DNA from: Opitutaceae bacterium | Lineage (GTDB): Bacteria; Verrucomicrobiota; Verrucomicrobiia; Opitutales; Opitutaceae | Direction: 5' to 3' | Length of the DNA: 64,000 bases | Assembly (NCBI GenBank): GCA_028688225.1 | Contig: JAQTYQ010000003.1 | Span: 124,001-188,000, forward strand | Part shown: in pieces, positions 32,706 through 41,214 of the stretch | Layout: the number at the start of each line of letters is the position of its first letter | How positions within the stretch are numbered: position 1 is the first letter of the stretch | Notes under the pieces: generated by a model | The model's database searches: none | Told to the model about the DNA's origin: nothing | Seen by the model: the letters and a program-made list of their open reading frames with translations, nothing else | Position numbers and translations under genes: made by a program

Positions 32706-34177
32706 GGGCGGCCAAAGAGGATTTCAGGGCAGCGGAACGTGCGTCCGCCCGGCAGCGAGACGGTCGTGCACACGGTGCGCTCGATATGATGGGGTGTTGG
32801 CCCGGCTTGCTGATGACCGCTGGCCACCAGGTAGTAGCCGAGCAGCTCGGTCATGCCGTGCGTCAGCGGATGACGGATCAACATTTCGGATAGTGTCAGC
32901 ATCGATGCGCCTTCGAGCTCCCGATTCACCCGCTCGCGCAATGGATCGAGATCGAACGACTCGAGTTCGAGAAAGTTCGCCAGCGCCTCCACGTCCCAGT
33001 CATCGCCGGCATTCTCCAGATATTGCGGAAAGGCCGCCACCGGCGCCCGATCCCACGGCCGGCGCTCCGCCACCCCATTGACCTCCATGTCCGCTTCCAC
33101 GATCAAGCCCGGCAGCGAAGTCGGATCCCGCCCGCGCAGTGACGCGGCCAGGTGCCGGAGGTCCGAGATAGTCAAGGTCAGCAATGACTGCTTGGCGAAG
33201 TCCTCCGCCAGCACGCGGCGCAGCTGCCGCGCCAGCCGGCGATTCGTCGTCAGCACTTTTTCGGTCGCTCGCGTGAGATTGGGGCGCAGGCGCCGCAGGA
33301 AACCGTCGGCGCGCAATCCCGGATCGATGGCTTCGAGCGCATAGACCGTTTCCACAAACTCGTGGAAGCGCTGCTGCCGTTCTTCATCGCTCAGGAGATG
33401 GCAGAATGCCTCGAAGCTCTGGCCGTGGTCGGTTTGCCACAACTCCGTTTCGGCATCGAGCGCCCGTCCGAGCACCACGCCGCGTTCGCCGCGCGACTCG
33501 GCATGGCGTTGCTGGATGTCGCGCACCAGCTCCTTGAATTTTTCCTCTACGGCCGCGAAATCCTCGATCAGCTGCGACGCCTGCTGCCGCACCAGCTCGA
33601 AGCGCTCGTTCAGTCGCGCGCGCGGATAGGGTTCGATTTCACCGCCGGCTTCCAGCCGGGCGAGTTCGGCGACAATTTGATCGCGCTGGCGTCTGAGCTG
33701 GGCGCTACGCGTCTCCGGCGTCGCTGTGGCATGGTCGATGATCTCTTCCAGCGTGCCGAAGATGAATTGCAAGCGCGATTCGGTGACGATGAGCGACCGC
33801 TGGCGCAACGCGTCAATCCAGCCGAGTACCCGCTGTGTCTCCGCCGTCAACTGGTAGTGAGGATCGTCACCATCGTCCGGATAGTAACTGTGCAGGTAGC
33901 GGCTGTTGGTCCATTCGCGCAGGTAAATTTCTGGCGCCGACCACTCTGATCCCGGCTCCTCGGCCCGGCGTTCATCGAGATAGTTCTGCAGCAATATCCG
34001 CAGCGTCGAGCCCGGGATCGAAATTTGGGCGTGCTTGCGAAACGCGAGATGGAAGAAATGTAGGATGTAGGGCGCGTTGGTGGCCCCCAGCAAGACCAAT
34101 GCAGGTGTGTTCCGAAAGTGGTCACGCAACGCGGCGAGACTTTCGAGCGGGCTGGCGGAGGTCGATGGGCTGAACAT
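32702..34177 (-). CDS. jetA: Wadjet system kleisin JetA (DUF3375, MukF-like)
   Basis: The 491-residue protein begins MFSPSTSASPLESLAALRDHFRNTPALVLLGATNAPYILHFFHLAF and matches DUF3375, the MukF-like kleisin of Wadjet. It has a helical middle part and an acidic C-terminal region ending in HLIRHPLTHGMTELLGYYLVAS-like sequence. It is first in the jetABCD operon (A-B-C-D order on the minus strand). I chose the ATG at 34177; the longer track start at 34354 runs through low-complexity sequence into the neighbouring gene. The adjacent YwiC-like gene starts only 28 bp away and may have lost its 5' end here. Confidence 0.93.
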   Translation of the reverse strand: MFSPSTSASPLESLAALRDHFRNTPALVLLGATNAPYILHFFHLAFRKHAQISIPGSTLRILLQNYLDERRAEEPGSEWSAPEIYLREWTNSRYLHSYYPDDGDDPHYQLTAETQRVLGWIDALRQRSLIVTESRLQFIFGTLEEIIDHATATPETRSAQLRRQRDQIVAELARLEAGGEIEPYPRARLNERFELVRQQASQLIEDFAAVEEKFKELVRDIQQRHAESRGERGVVLGRALDAETELWQTDHGQSFEAFCHLLSDEERQQRFHEFVETVYALEAIDPGLRADGFLRRLRPNLTRATEKVLTTNRRLARQLRRVLAEDFAKQSLLTLTISDLRHLAASLRGRDPTSLPGLIVEADMEVNGVAERRPWDRAPVAAFPQYLENAGDDWDVEALANFLELESFDLDPLRERVNRELEGASMLTLSEMLIRHPLTHGMTELLGYYLVASGHQQAGPTPHHIERTVCTTVSLPGGRTFRCPEILFGRP

Positions 34178-34204
34178 GTGAAACGGGCAGACAGCTAAAA
34201 CACA

Positions 34205-35053
34205 TTGCCCACCACGAAGACGCAACCCCGGACATTGGCCCTGGGGCTCCTGGTGGCGCCGTCCGCCGCGGGTGCGGCGCTGGCCCTGCTGGCCGGATTT
34301 TTTCTGCGCCGTCCGGTAAAGCTGCTGCTCGGTCGTACATTTCACATCCAGCATGAATCGAAGGTGGTGCCTGTGACATGGAGCCGCGGCGCCCTCGCCG
34401 CGGTCGATCGGCCCTACGCGACGGGGGCGTCGCGTCCCCAGGAAGCTCCCGAACGAAGCGGCGCGGCCGAGCCCCGGCGGTCAGTCGCCCTCGCATGCGT
34501 AGCAGTCCTGGGCTCGGTGATGGTCGTCGGTCTGGCGTTGGCGGCGGTGCTGTCCTCCCTCGGGCAACTCTGGCCGCTGCTGCTCGCCGTGCCGGCGGGG
34601 GCCACGTTCGTCTGGTTCGATTCGCGAGGGGAGTCACGCGAGGCGGCGGCGGAACTTGCCGGGTCGCTCGCATTCGCGGCCATTCCTGCCGCGTTTGCCA
34701 CGCTGTCCGGCTGGCCGCCGGCTCCGGCCCTGGCCCTTGCCGCCGTCATGGCCGGCCGTTCCATGCCGACGGTGATGACCATCCGCACTTATTTGCGCCG
34801 CCAGAAAGGACAGACCGTTTCCGCCGGCCCGGCCCTGACGGCTTCGGCGGTCGCAGTGGCTGGGACCGTCCTGCTGGCGCGGGCGGATCTTGCGCCCCAG
34901 GCGGCAGCGGCGGGGATGATGATTTTGCTGATCCGGGCCGGCGCATTGCTCGGCCCGTTGCATCTCCGGGCATCCGCCCGCAAAGTCGGGGTCGCGGAAT
35001 CGGTCCTGGGCGGTATATTAGTGGCCGTTCTGGCACTTAGTTGGATTCGCTGA
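34205..35053 (+). CDS. YwiC-like polytopic membrane protein, N terminus probably truncated
   Basis: The 282-residue membrane protein has about eight helices (LALGLLVAPSAAGAALALLAGFFL ... LLIRAGALLGPLHL). It resembles YwiC-like proteins, which neighbour nitrate respiration genes in Bacillus (narK-fnr-ywiC) and other denitrifiers. Those proteins usually begin with a 'PREHG(A/S)W' segment just before the first helix; it is absent here. The only in-frame start is TTG at 34205, an in-frame TAA lies at 34196-34198, and jetA starts 28 bp away on the other strand. This suggests loss of the 5' end at the Wadjet junction. It may still be expressed from the TTG, or be a decaying gene. Confidence 0.6.
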   Translation: MPTTKTQPRTLALGLLVAPSAAGAALALLAGFFLRRPVKLLLGRTFHIQHESKVVPVTWSRGALAAVDRPYATGASRPQEAPERSGAAEPRRSVALACVAVLGSVMVVGLALAAVLSSLGQLWPLLLAVPAGATFVWFDSRGESREAAAELAGSLAFAAIPAAFATLSGWPPAPALALAAVMAGRSMPTVMTIRTYLRRQKGQTVSAGPALTASAVAVAGTVLLARADLAPQAAAAGMMILLIRAGALLGPLHLRASARKVGVAESVLGGILVAVLALSWIR

Positions 35054-35066
35054 TACCCCGGCCGGT

Positions 35067-35080
35067 TTGATCCAGGTCAA
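35067..35080. promoter_or_regulatory. FNR/Dnr-like box upstream of nirK
   Basis: TTGATCCAGGTCAA matches the FNR-family consensus TTGAT-N4-ATCAA in nine of ten half-site bases. It lies 48 bp upstream of the nirK ATG, a usual activating distance. A CRP/FNR-family gene at 41215 supplies a candidate regulator. Confidence 0.7.
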
Positions 35081-35128
35081 GGCGCCCGGACAGGCAGGCG
35101 GCTACAGTGGCGCTGCCAACTGAAAGCC

Positions 35129-36760
35129 ATGTCCTCGTCTCTCATGAAGATCATCAAATCTCCCCGTTTCGGCTACCTTGTCGCGAATAGCCTGTTGCTG
35201 GCGGGCGCCGGCGTGTTGGGCTACGCGCCGGTGCGGGCGCTGCTGGCCGGTGCCGGCACCGTGACCGCCCTGGTTGCCGCCTCGACGGACGAAGCCCCCG
35301 CCGCCGCTCCGCAACCTGAGACCACCCCCGCCGCGGCCGATCCCAACGACGCCCGGGGGCCGGCGCCCGATCTCGGGCTGCCGGTCGAACAGGCCGTGCT
35401 CACCGCGCCACCGCATGTGCCGCTGCCGATCACCCGCAAGTATGCCGCCAAGGTGGTCGTGCACCTCGAGGTGCGCGAGATCGTCCGGCGCCTGGCCGAC
35501 GGCGTCGAGTACCTCTTCTGGACGTTCGGCGGCGACGTCCCGGGCCGGTTCATGCGTGTGCGCGAGGGCGATGTGGTCGAGTTCCACCTGGAGAACGATC
35601 CGAGCTCGAAGATGCCGCACAACATCGACCTGCACGCCGTGACCGGCCCCGGTGGCGGCGCGGCCTCGTCGTTCACCGCGCCCGGCCACAGCTCGCAGTT
35701 CACCTTCCAGGCGCTCAACCCCGGCCTCTACGTCTACCACTGCGCCACCGCGCCCGTCGGCATGCACATCGCCAACGGCATGTACGGCCTCATCCTCGTC
35801 GAGCCGGCGGCGGGGCTGCCGAAGGTCGACCGCGAGTATTACGTGATGCAGGGCGAGGTGTACACGGCGGGGGGGTACAGCGAGGAGGGCCTGCAGTCCT
35901 TCGACATGGCCAAGGCGGTCGACGAGCGTCCGCCCTACGTTGTCTTCAACGGCGCCGTCGGTTCGCTCGTCGGCGACAACGCCCTCACCGCCAGCGTCGG
36001 CGAGACCGTGCGGCTCTATGTCGGCAACGGCGGGCCGAACCTCGTCTCGTCGTTCCACATCATCGGCGAGATTTTCGACACGGTTTACCAGGAGGGCGGC
36101 ACCGTGCCCGGGCAGCACAACGTCCAGACCACGCTGATTCCGGCCGGCGGCTCGGCCATCGTTGAATTCAAGGCCGACGTGCCCGGCACCTATGTGCTGG
36201 TCGACCATTCGATCTTCCGGGCCTTCAACAAGGGTGCCCTCGGCATGCTCAAGATCAGCGGCCCCGAGAACCGGTTGATCTACTCCGGCAAGGAGATCGA
36301 CGCCGTCTACCTCGGCTCGGCGGCGGCGGCGGGCTCCGACGCCCAGAAACGCGAAGCGGCCCTGCAGGCCCAGATCGCCGAGGAGATCAAGACCAACCCG
36401 AAGATCGCCACCCTTACCAGGCAGGCGCAGGTCGAGCGCGGCCAGCGCGTGTACATGCAAACCTGCTTCGCCTGCCACCAGTCGGACGGCCGGGGCCTGC
36501 CCGGCATCTTCCCACCGCTCGCCGGCTCCGACTTCCTCAAGGCCGACCGCGAACGTGCCATCCGCATCGTCACCCGCGGCCTCTCCGGGCCGGTGACTGT
36601 CAACGGCCAGGCCTTCAACAGCATCATGCCCCCGCAGGTGCTTACCGACCAGCAGATCGCCGACGTGCTGACCTATGTCACCAACAGCTGGGGCAACACG
36701 GGCGACGCCTACAGCGTCGACGACGTGCGCCGCGTGAAAGCCGCGGCCGTGTCGCAGTAA
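35129..36760 (+). CDS. nirK: Copper nitrite reductase NirK with fused C-terminal cytochrome c
   Basis: The 543-residue protein has an N-terminal export signal ([20 protein letters not shown]). Two cupredoxin domains follow, with copper ligands in [10 protein letters not shown] (H164) and [16 protein letters not shown] (H204, C205), and the second-domain His in [10 protein letters not shown]-terminal cytochrome c domain carries haem motif C446-F-A-C449-H450 and Met ligand M500 (NSIMPP). The enzyme reduces nitrite to NO; the fused haem domain feeds electrons directly, as in some known NirK variants. The second gene (nirV) and an FNR box upstream confirm the denitrification context. Confidence 0.95.
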   Translation: MSSSLMKIIKSPRFGYLVANSLLLAGAGVLGYAPVRALLAGAGTVTALVAASTDEAPAAAPQPETTPAAADPNDARGPAPDLGLPVEQAVLTAPPHVPLPITRKYAAKVVVHLEVREIVRRLADGVEYLFWTFGGDVPGRFMRVREGDVVEFHLENDPSSKMPHNIDLHAVTGPGGGAASSFTAPGHSSQFTFQALNPGLYVYHCATAPVGMHIANGMYGLILVEPAAGLPKVDREYYVMQGEVYTAGGYSEEGLQSFDMAKAVDERPPYVVFNGAVGSLVGDNALTASVGETVRLYVGNGGPNLVSSFHIIGEIFDTVYQEGGTVPGQHNVQTTLIPAGGSAIVEFKADVPGTYVLVDHSIFRAFNKGALGMLKISGPENRLIYSGKEIDAVYLGSAAAAGSDAQKREAALQAQIAEEIKTNPKIATLTRQAQVERGQRVYMQTCFACHQSDGRGLPGIFPPLAGSDFLKADRERAIRIVTRGLSGPVTVNGQAFNSIMPPQVLTDQQIADVLTYVTNSWGNTGDAYSVDDVRRVKAAAVSQ

Positions 36761-36768
36761 GAGAACAT

Positions 36769-37593
36769 ATGTCTTCTAGATCACATGGGTCCTATGTTCT
36801 GGCCGCGCTGTTCCTCGTAGGCACCGTTGCGGCCGCCTCGCTCCCGGCCGCGGAGCGGCCGCCGGGCATGGTGCTGATCCCCGCCGGCGCCTATGCGCCA
36901 TTGCTGCGCGACAAGAATGATCCGGCCAAGGTTCCGGTCGCTGCATTCTGGCTCGACGAGCGGCCCGTCACCAACGGCGAGTTTCTCGCCTTCGTGCAGG
37001 CCAGCCCGCGGTGGCGCCGTCCGCGCGTTTCACCGCTGTTTGCCGACGGACAATACCTCGCGCACTGGGCGGGAGACCTGGAACCGGGCCCGCAGGCGCC
37101 GGCCGACGCCCCGGTCGTGCGAGTCTCGTGGTTTGCCGCGCGCGCCTACGCCCGCTGGGCCGGCAAACGCCTGCCCACCACGGCGGAGTGGGAGCACGCC
37201 GCCGCGGCCGGCTTTCACACCGCCGAGGGCCGGGCCGAGGCGGGCTTCACCGCGACGGCGCTGGCGTGGTACGCCGCGCCGACCCCGGCCGTGTTCCCGG
37301 CCGCCGGTTCCGGCCGGCCCAATTTCTACGGCGCGCGCGACCTGCTCGACCTGGTGTGGGAGTGGGTGGACGACTTCAACACCGCGCTCGTGACCGGCGA
37401 GTCGCGCGCCGACGCCGGACTCGATCGCAATCTTTTCTGCGGCAGCGGTTCCGTGGGTGCCCGGGACCGCGAGGATTATCCCGCCTTTATGCGCCTGGGC
37501 TACCGCAGCAGCCTGCGCGCCAATTACACCGTGGCCAACCTCGGCTTCCGCTGCGCCAGGGATTTGGCACCGCCGCCGGCGCCAAATCCTTAG
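36769..37593 (+). CDS. nirV: NirV-like formylglycine-generating-enzyme-fold protein
   Basis: The 274-residue protein has a signal peptide (LAALFLVGTVAAASLPAAE) and an FGE-sulfatase domain (GMVLIPAGAY ... AFWLDERPVTNGEFLAFVQASP ... VSWFAARAYARWAGKRLPTTAEWEHAAAAG ... NLGFRCARD). NirV proteins of this fold lie directly behind nirK in many denitrifiers and are thought to help in NirK maturation; the exact job is unproven. The gene follows nirK by 8 bp. The Cys residues needed for formylglycine formation are not obvious, so a structural rather than FGE catalytic role is likely. Confidence 0.85.
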   Translation: MSSRSHGSYVLAALFLVGTVAAASLPAAERPPGMVLIPAGAYAPLLRDKNDPAKVPVAAFWLDERPVTNGEFLAFVQASPRWRRPRVSPLFADGQYLAHWAGDLEPGPQAPADAPVVRVSWFAARAYARWAGKRLPTTAEWEHAAAAGFHTAEGRAEAGFTATALAWYAAPTPAVFPAAGSGRPNFYGARDLLDLVWEWVDDFNTALVTGESRADAGLDRNLFCGSGSVGARDREDYPAFMRLGYRSSLRANYTVANLGFRCARDLAPPPAPNP

Positions 37594-37631
37594 ATCCATT
37601 CTTCCGTTCATTTGAACCTTCTCTACAAGCC

Positions 37632-38270
37632 ATGAAGACCGCCCTCATTGCCAAGGTCGTGTCGGGCATTTGCCCGGCCCTCGCCACCCTCGTTCTCGAT
37701 GCGGGTTTTGCCGTTTCCGCGCCCATGGTTCATGCGGCGGACGCATGTTGCGCCGCCGCTACAGCCACCGCGGAAGCGGCGGCTGACCGCTCCATCTACC
37801 AGCTCGAAGCCACGTGGATCACCGACGCCGGGAAGCCGTTCAGGCTCGAAGAACTCCGCGGCCGGCCCGTCGTGCTGGCCATGTTCTTCGCTTCGTGCGG
37901 CTACGCCTGCCCGCGGATCGTGAACGACATGACACAAATCCGGCAGACCCTGGCGCCGGCGGTGCGCGACCACGCCGTGTTTGTCCTCGTGAGTTTCGAC
38001 GACGAGCGCGACACCGTCGCCGCATTGCACGCCTATCGCGAGGCGCACGAACTCGCTTCCACCAACTGGATGCTGCTCCGCGGTGCGCCCGGCGACATTC
38101 GCGAGCTCGCCGCCGTGCTCGGCGTGAGCTACAAGAAGAACGCCCTCGGTATGTTCGATCATTCCAATCTCATCACCGTGCTGAGCCCCGAGGGGGAGAT
38201 CACCCACCAGCGCGCCGGCCTCGAGGGCGGCCTCGCCGAGACGGCCCGGGCCGTGGTAGCCGCGCGCTGA
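37632..38270 (+). CDS. SCO1/SenC family copper chaperone
   Basis: The 212-residue protein starts at the ATG at 37632 with an export signal, then a thioredoxin-like SCO domain. The copper motif CGYACP has C89 and C93; a downstream His (DHSNLITVLSPEG) is the likely third ligand. SCO proteins insert copper into cytochrome oxidase or other cuproproteins. Here, 38 bp after nirV, it probably supplies copper to NirK. The preceding segment of the track ORF (from 37011) is an out-of-frame reading of nirV. Confidence 0.88.
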   Translation: MKTALIAKVVSGICPALATLVLDAGFAVSAPMVHAADACCAAATATAEAAADRSIYQLEATWITDAGKPFRLEELRGRPVVLAMFFASCGYACPRIVNDMTQIRQTLAPAVRDHAVFVLVSFDDERDTVAALHAYREAHELASTNWMLLRGAPGDIRELAAVLGVSYKKNALGMFDHSNLITVLSPEGEITHQRAGLEGGLAETARAVVAAR

Positions 38271-38302
38271 ACGCACCCGCACCCCTAACTATTCCTCCAG
38301 CC

Positions 38303-38665
38303 ATGGCCAAATCCACCTTGTTTGATCCCGCGGCGACGGGCGTCATCCGCCTCCCCGAGGCGGCGCAATTTTCCGAGGCCGGCATTGTCAGTCGCGCCCT
38401 GCACGACCAGGCCGGCGTCCGGGTGACGCTGTTCGCCTTTGCCGCCGGCCAGCAGCTCACCGAGCATGCCACGCCGGCGCGGGCGCTGGTGCAGATCCTC
38501 AGCGGCGCTTGCGAGTTCACGCTGGCCGGAAAAAAGACACCGCTGCGTGCGGGCGACCTGCTGCACATGCCGCCGGGGCTGCCGCACGCCGTGCTGGCGA
38601 CCGAGGCCTTCTCTATGTTGCTGACGACGATCCGCGAAACCAGGGCCGCATCCGCCCAACCGTGA
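38303..38665 (+). CDS. Cupin-domain protein
   Basis: The 120-residue protein is a single cupin barrel (LFAFAAGQQLTEHATPARALVQILSGACEFTLAGKKTPLRAGDLLHMPPGLPHAVLATE). The metal-binding His residues of motif 1 (TEHATP) and motif 2 (PPGLPHAV) are present. The ATG at 38303 follows the SCO gene by 33 bp. It overlaps the DUF2249 gene by 4 nt (GTGA). Small cupins with DUF2249 proteins recur in nitrogen-oxide metabolism clusters; its substrate is unknown. Confidence 0.8.
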   Translation: MAKSTLFDPAATGVIRLPEAAQFSEAGIVSRALHDQAGVRVTLFAFAAGQQLTEHATPARALVQILSGACEFTLAGKKTPLRAGDLLHMPPGLPHAVLATEAFSMLLTTIRETRAASAQP

Positions 38666-38895
38666 GCGCCATCAAATTCAAAACCCTCGATGTGCGCCCG
38701 CTGCTGGCCAAGGGCGTCGAGCCTTACGCCGAAATCCGCCGGCGGGTCGATGCCCTGACCGGGGAGACCGGGCTCACGATCATCGCGCCTTTCATGCCCG
38801 CGCCGTTGATCGAAAAGCTCAAGAGCGAGGGCTTTGCCTCGCGGGCGGAGCGCCGGCCGGACGGGGCGTGGGCGGTGTATTTCTGGCGCGAATAG
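38662..38895 (+). CDS. DUF2249 domain protein
   Basis: The 77-residue protein is a single DUF2249 domain (KFKTLDVRPLLAKGVEPYAEIRRRVDALTGETGLTIIAPFMPAPLIEKLKSEGFASRAERRPDGAWAVYFWRE). It belongs to the TusA-like fold group that recurs in nitrogen-oxide and hemerythrin neighbourhoods. Start GTG at 38662 overlaps the cupin stop. It was hidden in the track within a longer ORF. It likely works with the cupin and with the two-domain DUF2249 protein at 40561. Confidence 0.8.
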   Translation: MSAIKFKTLDVRPLLAKGVEPYAEIRRRVDALTGETGLTIIAPFMPAPLIEKLKSEGFASRAERRPDGAWAVYFWRE

Positions 38896-38904
38896 GCTGG
38901 GCGG

Positions 38905-39222
38905 TCAGCGCGGCGGATTCCAACCCAGCGCCGACCGGGCGGATTCGCTGAGCATCGCGGGGGACCAGGGCGGCTCCCAGACGAGGTTCACCAGGGCTTC
39001 GCGCACTCCGGGCATTGCTGCCAGCGCGGCCCGCGCCCCCTCGACCAGATAACCGCTCGCGGGGCAGGCGGGTGTGGTCAGCGTCATCGTCACATGCACG
39101 ACGCCGTCGTGGCAATCCACCGAGTAGATGAGTCCAAGTTCAACGATGCTGAGACCAAACTCGGGATCAAGGATGCCGGAGAGGGTGTGCCGGACGGAGG
39201 TTTCGTCAGGAGTTGGATTCAT
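38905..39222 (-). CDS. MIP18/DUF59 family Fe-S assembly-like protein
   Basis: The 105-residue protein fits the DUF59/PaaD/SufT family (LSGILDPEFGLSIVELGLIYSVDCHDGVVHVTMTLTTPACPASGYLVEGARAAL). The conserved Cys lies in TTPACPASGYL. SufT/PaaD-like proteins act in Fe-S cluster assembly or delivery. The ATG at 39222 overlaps the stop of the polytopic protein gene by 4 nt, so it is the last gene of a three-gene minus-strand operon (40561, 39219, 38905). Confidence 0.85.
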   Translation of the reverse strand: MNPTPDETSVRHTLSGILDPEFGLSIVELGLIYSVDCHDGVVHVTMTLTTPACPASGYLVEGARAALAAMPGVREALVNLVWEPPWSPAMLSESARSALGWNPPR

Positions 39223-40595
39223 GATGCCGCGGGTTGCAGGGCGGATGGCACCGGCAGTTCGCGCGCGTGCCGGAGATGGGCGAAGACCAGACCCAGATTG
39301 ACCAGGAGCGCGCCAATACCCGCGGCCAGCAATCCGGCTCCGAGCCGCAGCCAGAATGCATTGATGGTCGTCACGCCGGCCAGCAGCACGGCGAGCCCGA
39401 GTCCGTGCAATCCCAACCAGGTGTGTTCGAGGGCGGGCCAAGCCAGACCGGTCGCCGGCGGTGTCGGCCGGCGACCCAGGCGCGGCGCGTAAACTCGCAG
39501 CCACACCAGAAAGGGCACGATTTTGCAGAGCATGCCGAGCACCATCGGCACGAGACCGCCGAGCAGCGCGACCGTGCCATACAGCACGGCCCAGCGCGGA
39601 TCATCTGCGGCCGGCCGGCCGGCCGCCAGGGCCAGGCCGAGCCCTGTCGCCGTCGCGACGCCAAGGAGGGCGGCCCCGCCGGCGAAACCCCGCAGGCCGG
39701 GCGCCAGCGGACGTTTACGCCGCGAGGCGAGCGTGGCCGTCAGCTCCCAGCCGCTGAGCGCGATGCCGCCGGTCAGGACGATGGCCGACCAGGCCTCGAG
39801 TCCATGCCATTCCCAGGCGAGGGCCGGCACCAGCCCGGCCAGACCGAGTTGAGTCGCAAGCAGACCGGTCCACACTCGCCGCCAGTTGCGCACTTCTCCG
39901 AGCGTGAACATCGGCACCAGCCGGAACGCCGCGCCCTGCAGGAGCGTGAGAAAGAAGCCGGCGATGCCGAGGTGAGCGTGGGCGCGCAGCAGGGCGAGCG
40001 GCGAAAGCGTCAGAAAAAACCACCGGCGGTTGATCGCGAGCAACCCACCGGCCAGCACCGTGGCCACAAGCCAACCCGCGGCCAGCGCGAAAGCCAGGGC
40101 CACGGGATCGCGCCACGGATGCGTGCGGGCTAGAGTCCGCCAGACATTGTCTGCAAACAGGATGACGCCGATGACAACCGGCACGGCCGCCGCGGCGACC
40201 AGTTCCATCCGCCAGATGGCCATGGCCGCGACCACCCCCGTGGCGCCGATGGCGTGCAGGCCGCAATGAATCCAGGCCCGCCGCGTGCTGGCCAGACTGA
40301 CGCCAAGCACGACGGGCAGCAGTTGATAAACCGCACCGAATGTCACGGGCAGCAGGAAGCCCAGCACCCAGGCGTGCACCAGGGCGACGGTGCCTGGCAC
40401 CGCGTGATGGGTCGCGAGCAGATCAGACCGGGCGACGAGCCAGACGGCGCCCACCGCCAGCCACGCCAGCCCGAACGCCATGAACGTGAGCGGCAGCTGC
40501 GCGGCCGCCGGTACCGGACCCGGCGCGCCCGGCGAAAATGTGACCGGTGGACCGGGCCGCTCAAGCGCGCTCAATGATGGTGCGCCAGCTGCCAT
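39219..40595 (-). CDS. Polytopic membrane protein, heme-copper-oxidase-I/NnrS-like
   Basis: The 458-residue protein has about twelve helices. Conserved-looking His positions sit in VALVHAWVLGFLLPVTFGAVYQLLP and LLRAHAHLGIAGFFLTLLQGAAFRLVPMF, and a GML(C)KIVPFLVW motif is near residue 385. The His-x-x-x-G-x-x-x-x-x-G-x-x-Y-x-LLP pattern recalls NnrS or the heme-copper oxidase subunit I group in NO-metabolism clusters. I cannot tell whether it binds haem. It lies between a DUF2249 gene and a DUF59 gene on one transcript whose promoter region holds an FNR box. Start MAAGAPS at 40595 overlaps the upstream gene by 35 nt; MAFGLAW at 40481 is an alternative. Confidence 0.65.
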   Translation of the reverse strand: MAAGAPSLSALERPGPPVTFSPGAPGPVPAAAQLPLTFMAFGLAWLAVGAVWLVARSDLLATHHAVPGTVALVHAWVLGFLLPVTFGAVYQLLPVVLGVSLASTRRAWIHCGLHAIGATGVVAAMAIWRMELVAAAAVPVVIGVILFADNVWRTLARTHPWRDPVALAFALAAGWLVATVLAGGLLAINRRWFFLTLSPLALLRAHAHLGIAGFFLTLLQGAAFRLVPMFTLGEVRNWRRVWTGLLATQLGLAGLVPALAWEWHGLEAWSAIVLTGGIALSGWELTATLASRRKRPLAPGLRGFAGGAALLGVATATGLGLALAAGRPAADDPRWAVLYGTVALLGGLVPMVLGMLCKIVPFLVWLRVYAPRLGRRPTPPATGLAWPALEHTWLGLHGLGLAVLLAGVTTINAFWLRLGAGLLAAGIGALLVNLGLVFAHLRHARELPVPSALQPAAS

Positions 40596-41082
40596 CCGAT
40601 TGTTCCTCGCTTTGCTGGCGGAAACCGCGGGCCTCAATCTCGGCCAGCAGATGCACCGGCCGGCGGTCCGTCCGCGCCCGGAGCTGGCCGCCCGCAGGCA
40701 GGGTTGCCGCCGCCTCGAGAATACGGATCATCGGCTCGGGCGGCATCAGGCCGCGGACATCAAGTTCACCGGCTGCCACCGGAACCCCGGCGTCCGGAGC
40801 GCAGGGAGAGGCGATTGCGGCCGGCGGGGTCACGGCGGCAAGTTTGGTGATCTTGACCTGGAAAACCTCGGGGCCCTGTTCGAGGTATTCCCAGGTAAAG
40901 GCATCCGGGAACAGAGCGTCGAATTGGTAGTACAACGGCACGGGATCGTGGTCATTGACGAGCACGAAGTGTGCGCCTACCGGCAGTTGAAACCAGCGCT
41001 GCAGGATTTGCGGGTGTTTCACCCGGCAGGGAATCTCCCGCACATCAAAGCGGGGATCATCGGAGATGGTGGTGTTGATCAT
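40561..41082 (-). CDS. Protein with two DUF2249-like domains
   Basis: The 173-residue protein has two DUF2249-like halves: FDVREIPCRVKHPQILQRWFQLPVGAHFVLVNDHDPVPLYYQFDALFPDAFTWEYLEQGPEVFQVKITK and LDVRGLMPPEPMIRILEAAATLPAGGQLRARTDRRPVHLLAEIEARGF. The first ends in the 'W.YLEQGPE.F.V.I.K' motif of the family. It heads the minus-strand operon with the polytopic and DUF59 genes. An FNR-like box at 41131-41144 lies 48 bp upstream. Function is unproven; the family is tied to anaerobic nitrogen-oxide metabolism. Confidence 0.82.
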   Translation of the reverse strand: MINTTISDDPRFDVREIPCRVKHPQILQRWFQLPVGAHFVLVNDHDPVPLYYQFDALFPDAFTWEYLEQGPEVFQVKITKLAAVTPPAAIASPCAPDAGVPVAAGELDVRGLMPPEPMIRILEAAATLPAGGQLRARTDRRPVHLLAEIEARGFRQQSEEQSDGSWRTIIERA

Positions 41083-41130
41083 GGAGGAGAGGAGGGGCCT
41101 CCATCCTAGCCGGCCGGCCGGGCCGGCGCC

Positions 41131-41144
41131 TTGACGCAGATCAA
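41131..41144. promoter_or_regulatory. FNR/Dnr-like box in the divergent DUF2249/dnr intergenic region
   Basis: TTGACGCAGATCAA fits TTGAT-N4-ATCAA with one half-site mismatch. It lies 48 bp from the DUF2249 start on the minus strand and 70 bp from the regulator start on the plus strand, so it could control both and allow autoregulation. Confidence 0.7.
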
Positions 41145-41214
41145 GCCCGGCGCCGATGACAGCGCGGAGATTTTTTGGCGCGACTCGCCCGGACGGTTGG
41201 ACTTAGCTGGGGCG

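Noticed and set aside
37011-37631. Upstream part of the 419-aa ORF before the SCO gene
   Set aside because: It is an out-of-frame reading of nirV; the SCO protein begins with a signal peptide at 37632.
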